From: Solihabitans fulvus
Lineage (GTDB): Bacteria > Actinomycetota > Actinomycetes > Mycobacteriales > Pseudonocardiaceae
DNA: 64,000 bases
Assembly (NCBI RefSeq): GCF_008386585.1
Contig: NZ_VUOB01000065.1
Span: 44,471 to 108,470 of the forward strand
Direction: 5' to 3'
The position numbers were made by a program, and so were the translations under genes. Shown here piece by piece: positions 59,079 to 64,000 of the stretch. The notes beneath the pieces are model-generated. The model did not search any database. It was not told the DNA's origin and saw only the letters and a list, made by a program, of their open reading frames with translations. Every line of letters begins with the position of its first letter. Positions within the stretch are counted from its first letter, which is position 1.

Positions 59079-59918
59079 ATGCCAGTTTTCGACACGCCAA
59101 AGCCGATCTTTGCCACCCTCGAGCTCTCCGTCGGCCACACCACCGTCACCGCAGGCGACCGCGCCGACACCGTTGTCGAGGTGCGCCCGACCGACGAGAC
59201 CAATGACCGCGATGTGAAGTTCGCCAAGCAGACCCGCATCGAGTACTCGAACGGCGCGCTGCTGGTGAAGACGCCGAACCCGATCGGCCTGTTCACCAAG
59301 CACGGCTCGGTCGACGTGACGATCGAACTGCCGGCGGGCTCCGGGATCCAGGGCAGGATCGCCGTGGGGGAGTTCCGGAGCACCGGCGACCTCGGCGACA
59401 CCAGGATCACCACCGCGATGGGCCACATCCTCATCGACAGTGCCACCGAACCGCACCTGAAGACGGCGGGCGGCGACATCACCATGCACCGCGCGGTCGG
59501 CACCACCCAGATCACCACGAGCACCGGCGGCATCCGGGTCACCGAGATCGACGGCTCCGCGGTGATCAAGAACTCCAACGGGACCACCGAGATCGGCCTG
59601 GTCACCGGCAACGTCACGGTGAACGCGGCCAACGGCGACATCGCCGTCGGCAGCGCGCAGGCGGACGTCGACCTCAAGTCCGCCAACGGTTCCGTCCGAG
59701 TGGGCGAGGTGATCCGGGGCTCGACCGAGCTGCGGACCGCGCTCGGCACCCTGGAGATCGGCATCAGGGCGGGCACCGCGGCCAAGCTCGACGTCAGCAC
59801 CGCGGCCGGCCGGGTGCACAACGCCCTGACGCCGTCGGACGGGCCGTCGTCCTCCGACGAGACCGTCGAGGTCCGCGCCCGCACCTCCTTCGGCGACATC
59901 GTGATCCGCCGCTCCTGA
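59079..59918 (+). CDS. DUF4097 beta-strand repeat protein
   Basis: A 279-residue protein of repeated beta strands (GDITMHRAVGTTQITTSTGG, GNVTVNAANGDIAVGSAQAD, ANGSVRVGEVIRGSTELRT), as in DUF4097, a right-handed beta-helix-like family. Usually membrane-linked or cytoplasmic; no signal peptide is seen here. It sits between the ribbon-helix-helix regulator and the ABC exporter genes and is probably part of one operon with them. Its last codons are duplicated in the DNA just beyond the stop. Confidence 0.85.
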   Translation: MPVFDTPKPIFATLELSVGHTTVTAGDRADTVVEVRPTDETNDRDVKFAKQTRIEYSNGALLVKTPNPIGLFTKHGSVDVTIELPAGSGIQGRIAVGEFRSTGDLGDTRITTAMGHILIDSATEPHLKTAGGDITMHRAVGTTQITTSTGGIRVTEIDGSAVIKNSNGTTEIGLVTGNVTVNAANGDIAVGSAQADVDLKSANGSVRVGEVIRGSTELRTALGTLEIGIRAGTAAKLDVSTAAGRVHNALTPSDGPSSSDETVEVRARTSFGDIVIRRS

Positions 59919-59937
59919 GCTGATCCGCCGCTCCTGA
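59902..59937 (+). repeat. Tandem 17-base duplication at the DUF4097 stop codon
   Basis: TGATCCGCCGCTCCTGA occurs at 59902-59918, where it encodes the end of the protein and its stop, and again at 59921-59937 with a two-base spacer. Confidence 0.85.
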
Positions 59938-60124
59938 TCGGCCAGTTCGGCCGACGGGCCCGCTCGGCCCGTCCCCGGGCCGCCTGATCCCGCAGCAGTA
60001 ACTCCCTCGGGCCGACGCGGCCCCGCACGGCGGCAGCGTCCGACGCCAACCGCCGGATTCGCTATCGCGAACACGCATGTCCTTCGCACGCCCCGAAAAC
60101 CACCACACGAGGAAAGGAGGGGGC

Positions 60125-61074
<950 letters not shown>

Positions 61075-61078
<4 letters not shown>

Positions 61079-61866
61079 GCACCTCGACCTACGCCGTGCG
61101 CGACTCCGCGACGATGCTGCGGCGCAGCCTCCGGCACGCGCTGCGCTACCCCGGCATGACCATCTCGTCGCTGGCGATGCCCGTCCTGATCATGCTGCTG
61201 TTCGCCGGCCTCTTCGGCGACACGCTCGGCGCCGGCCTCGGCGGCGCGGCGCACGGCGGCTCCTACATCAACTACATCGCGCCCGGCATCATCCTGATGG
61301 GCGTGGGGTCGGGGTGCGTCGGCATCGCGGTGGCCGTCTGCACCGACATGACCGAGGGCATCGTCGCCCGCTTCAAGACCATGGCGATCTCCCGGGCCTC
61401 GGTGCTGACCGGGCACGTCGTCGGGAACATGATCCAGACGCTGATCAGCACCGCCCTGGTGATCGCCGTGGCGATGCTGATGGGTTTCCGGCCGACCGCT
61501 GGCCCGGTCGAGTGGCTGGCCGCCGCCGGGCTGATGGTGCTGCTCACCCTGGCCCTCACCTGGTTCGGCGTGGCGCTCGGCCTGGTCAGCAAGACCCCGG
61601 AGGCCGCGAGCAACAAGCCGCTGCTGGTGCAGTTCCTGCCGTTCCTCGGCAGCGCGATCGTGCCGACGGACTCGATGCCGGCCGGCATCCGGTGGTTCGC
61701 CGAGTACCAGCCGTTCACCCCGCTCATCGAGACGCTGCGGGGCCTGCTGACCGGCGGTCCGATCGGCCACAACGGGATCCTGGCCGTGTCCTGGTGCGTG
61801 GTCCTCCTCGTGATCGGCTACTTCTGGTCCAAGAAGCTCTACAACCGCGACCTCACCAGGAGCTGA
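61075..61866 (+). CDS. ABC-2 transporter permease (DrrB-type)
   Basis: A 263-residue ABC-2 permease with six hydrophobic segments (VLIMLLFAGLFG, GIILMGVGSGCVGIAVAVC, LISTALVIAVAMLMGF) and the conserved SKTPEAASNKPLLVQFLPFLGSAIVPTDSMP region of DrrB-like subunits. It overlaps the ATPase gene by four bases (ATGA) and pairs with it. Daunorubicin-resistance-type export is inferred from family. Confidence 0.9.
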
Positions 61867-61881
61867 CGGCCTGCGCCAGCT

Positions 61882-61939
61882 CGGGGCCCCGGCCCGAACG
61901 CGACCCTCAGGGGGTGGCCGCGTTCGGGTCGGGGCCCCG
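61882..61939 (+). terminator. Terminator after the ABC exporter genes
   Basis: A 21-base stem with one G-T pair (61882-61902 with 61919-61939) and a 16-base loop, 16 bases beyond the permease stop, separates the exporter from the PadR genes. Confidence 0.8.
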
Positions 61940-62037
61940 ACGCGTGTCCCGGTCGTTACCGACTCGCCGGAACCCCGCTATGGAAGCTACCGCGCATTCC
62001 GTAGTAGTCTCGCTCGCACATCACCGGGGAGGACCAT

Positions 62038-62361
62038 GTGGACACAAGCCAACTGTTGAAGGGCGTCCTCGACCTGGCCGTGCTCGCGGTACTTCGCCGG
62101 GAGGACGGCTACGGCTACGACGTGCTGCGTCGCCTCCGGCAGGGCGGCCTCGAGGACGTCGGGGACGCGTCCGTCTACGGCACGCTCCGCCGCCTGTACA
62201 ACGCCGGGCTGCTCACCTCGTACGTCGTGCCGAGCGAGGAAGGCCCGCACCGCAAGTACTACAGCCTCAACGAGCCCGGCAGGGACAAGCTGACGGAGTC
62301 GAGCAAGACGTGGCGGTCGTTCGCGGACACGATGAACGACCTGTTGGGAGAGGTCGCATGA
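62038..62361 (+). CDS. PadR-family regulator
   Basis: A 107-residue winged-helix regulator: LLKGVLDLAVLAVLRREDGYGYDVLRRLR, then GDASVYGTLRRLYNAGLLTSY and RKYYSLNEPGRDKL (the PadR N-terminal domain and wing). GTG 62038 follows GGGGAGGA. Its TGA stop overlaps the ATG of the next gene (ATGA), so it is co-translated with the membrane protein, the usual pairing of PadR with HAAS/DUF1700-type partners. Confidence 0.92.
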   Translation: MDTSQLLKGVLDLAVLAVLRREDGYGYDVLRRLRQGGLEDVGDASVYGTLRRLYNAGLLTSYVVPSEEGPHRKYYSLNEPGRDKLTESSKTWRSFADTMNDLLGEVA

Positions 62362-63629
62362 GCGAGAGCATTGGCGGGTCGACCGAGACCCGCGTCGAGG
62401 TGGTCGACTACCTGGCCAGGATGCGGCAGGCACTGGCGGACCTGCCTTCCACGGAGGTCGCCGACATCCTTGAGGACGTCGGCGCGCACGTCGCCGAGGT
62501 GAGCGCCGAACTCGGCGAGGACTCCTCAGCGCAGTCCCTCGCCGACCGGCTCGGTACGCCGGAGACCTACGCCGCCGAGCTGCGCACGGCGGCCGGCTAC
62601 CCGACGGCGACCCTGGCCACGGCCGCGCCGGATCGCTCGTCGATGATCGCGCGCCTCGCGATCTGGTCGCTCGCCATCGTGACGGGCGGCTCGTTCCTGC
62701 TCGGGCTCGCCTTCCGGCAGACGGGCGCGGCCGGCTTCGTCGGCAGTGCCATGGTGCTCGCCGTGCTGGCGATCCTGCCGCTGCGGCAGCTCTGGAACGG
62801 CGGCACCGGCTGGGCCGACATGATGCGCCAGCCCGAGCTGCGGCGGCTGTTCGGCGCGCTGAACCCGACCCCGTCGAGCAGGACCGGCCAGGTGCTCGCG
62901 TACGTGCGGAGCCTGCGCACGGGCTGGTGGCTGGTGCGCGGCCTGCTGCTGGCCGCCCCGCTGGTGCTGGTCTTCGGCTACCGGCTCGGCCGCTCGCCGT
63001 TGCTGCTCGTGCTGGTCGTGCCCCTGGTGCTCGCCTCGATCTGGCTTGGCAGGCGCAGTGCGGCCGACCGGCGGCTGCTCGGCCTTGTGCTGCCGCTGAA
63101 CGCCTTCCTGCTCGGGGTCGGCCTGATGTTCCTGTCCAACGGCTACTTCCTCGGCTACTACCACAGCGGTCCGACGCAGCTGGACTACTCGGTGCAGACC
63201 GGGCTGCGCAACAACGGCCAGCCGCTGGAGAACATGTACTTCTTCGACGCCAACGGAAAGCCGCTGGAGAACGTCTACGTCTACGACGACCACGGCCAGC
63301 CGATCAACGCGCCGAGGGAGTACTGCGTGTATCCCAGGGGCGACAACGAGGACAACCTGTTCCCGAGGCCGAAGATCAGCCGAGATCGCGGCGGCATGTG
63401 TCAGTCGACCAACGGGGTGCCCTTCACCGTGGCGATCCCGAAGTCCGGGTTGCCGACCGAGTCGGCCACCCCCTTCGGGTCGGGCAGCCCCACGCCGCCG
63501 CCGAGCGCCGTGCCCTCCAGCACGGCGCCGTCCGGCACCGCGCCGTCCAGCGGTGTGCCGAGCAGCGGTGTGCCGTCCAGCCCCGCGCCGACCGGTGCCG
63601 CGCCGAGCAGCGCGCCGCCGACCGGCTGA
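62358..63629 (+). CDS. HAAS-domain (DUF1700-like) multi-pass membrane protein with Pro/Ser-rich tail
   Basis: A 423-residue protein. The N-terminal cytoplasmic domain (about 12-75, VVDYLARMRQALADLPSTEV, then SLADRLGTPETYAAEL) is the HAAS/DUF1700 type; five or so hydrophobic segments follow (about 95-265); an extracytoplasmic domain with a YCVYPRGDNEDNLFPRP stretch comes next; and the last 50 residues are low-complexity repeats of the form PSS(T/G)xPSG. Partner of the PadR gene and possibly of the upstream exporter. Function unknown. Confidence 0.8.
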   Translation: MSESIGGSTETRVEVVDYLARMRQALADLPSTEVADILEDVGAHVAEVSAELGEDSSAQSLADRLGTPETYAAELRTAAGYPTATLATAAPDRSSMIARLAIWSLAIVTGGSFLLGLAFRQTGAAGFVGSAMVLAVLAILPLRQLWNGGTGWADMMRQPELRRLFGALNPTPSSRTGQVLAYVRSLRTGWWLVRGLLLAAPLVLVFGYRLGRSPLLLVLVVPLVLASIWLGRRSAADRRLLGLVLPLNAFLLGVGLMFLSNGYFLGYYHSGPTQLDYSVQTGLRNNGQPLENMYFFDANGKPLENVYVYDDHGQPINAPREYCVYPRGDNEDNLFPRPKISRDRGGMCQSTNGVPFTVAIPKSGLPTESATPFGSGSPTPPPSAVPSSTAPSGTAPSSGVPSSGVPSSPAPTGAAPSSAPPTG

Positions 63630-63662
63630 CCGGCCGTTCGACCTCGGGCCAGTCGTCGGTCG

Positions 63663-64000
63663 TCAGTCGTCGGTCGTCTCGGCGAGCTGGCGCAGCACCG
63701 GGCCGAGCGCGAGCAGTTGCTCGCGCTCGGCCGCCGGCAGCTTGGCCATCCGCGCCGAGAGCAGCTCGGCCTCGACGTTGGCCATCGAGATGATCGTCTC
63801 CTTGCCGAGCTCGGTGAGCACGACCCTGGTCGCCCTGCCGTCGGCGGGGTCGGGCTCGCGGCGCACCAGCCCACCCTCCTCCAGCCCGGTGACCACGGTC
63901 GTCGCGGTCGGCTGCGAGCAGCGCACCCGGTTGGCGATCGTGCCGATCCGCAGCGGCCCCTGTTCGAGCAGCTGGGACAGCACGATCAGCTGGGTCGGCT
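63663..64000 (-). CDS. MarR-family regulator (5' end outside the window)
   Basis: The C-terminal 110 or so residues of a MarR-type winged helix: GPLRIGTIANRVRCSQPTATTVVTGLEEGGLVRREPDPADGRATRVVLTELG. The frame stays open to the edge (PTQLIVLSQLLEQ), so the N-terminus is beyond 64000. An internal GTG at 63983 is not the likely start. Confidence 0.85.
   Translation of the reverse strand, partial: PTQLIVLSQLLEQGPLRIGTIANRVRCSQPTATTVVTGLEEGGLVRREPDPADGRATRVVLTELGKETIISMANVEAELLSARMAKLPAAEREQLLALGPVLRQLAETTDD

Overview
The window is uniformly GC-rich with dense, mostly short-gapped genes and many GTG starts. Its gene families (SepIVA-like, DUF3515, DUF3558, XRE/DUF397 pairs, F420-type LLM oxidoreductase, MsiK-style CUT1 transporter without its own ATPase) point to a filamentous or coccoid actinomycete, most likely of the Pseudonocardiales. 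No plasmid, phage or insertion-sequence genes were seen, so it reads as chromosome.

A conserved actinobacterial housekeeping backbone runs through the window: ddl (9688), DUF3515, Lrp-like, thiL (11774), ung (15842), rpmB (17159), DAK2 protein, recG (19255), then pyc (47020), rsmD, coaD (53362), SepIVA-like (55041), yceD, rpmF, rnc and mutM (57449). From memory this is the order of the same genes in mycobacteria. Here the segment between recG and pyc holds about 25 kb of accessory genes.

Layout. 1-5260: a gene-poor left end, a cysteine dioxygenase-like protein, a secreted phosphoesterase, a secreted sedolisin protease with Ig-like repeats, and an HTH protein. 5543-9676: two MocR-type regulators, each divergent from a small target-like gene (cupin; FMN split-barrel protein). 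9688-21456: cell wall, thiamine, DNA repair and translation genes with a Crp-type regulator. 21528-23893: tandem secreted sialidase-fold paralogues. 24016-27457: aminotransferase, DUF3558 lipoprotein, membrane Ser/Thr kinase. 27454-30043: an XRE/DUF397 module with a triplicated DUF397 motif and a convergent HigB/HigA-like pair. 30065-35892: SDR, TetR regulators, hydrolase, LLM oxidoreductase, MFS exporter and ArsR-type regulator, with palindromic operators and a striking 15-base tandem repeat. 35951-41248: a putative apocarotenoid or stilbene module (ALDH, SDR, carotenoid oxygenase, P450). 41775-46772: a hendecad-repeat coiled-coil protein and a glycerol-3-phosphate-type ABC importer lacking its ATPase. 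47020-58327: pyruvate carboxylase, arginase-family protein, a MarR/SDR pair with two matching operators, a secreted guanyl RNase, and the coaD-to-mutM block. 58461-63629: a ribbon-helix-helix regulator, DUF4097 protein, DrrAB-like ABC exporter, PadR regulator and HAAS-type membrane protein. A MarR gene is cut by the right edge.

The least explained signals are the 15-base repeat at 34025-34159, which encodes pentapeptide-like repeats; the three-unit DUF397 protein; the convergent toxin-antitoxin-like pair; and the carotenoid oxygenase/P450 module with a non-canonical P450.
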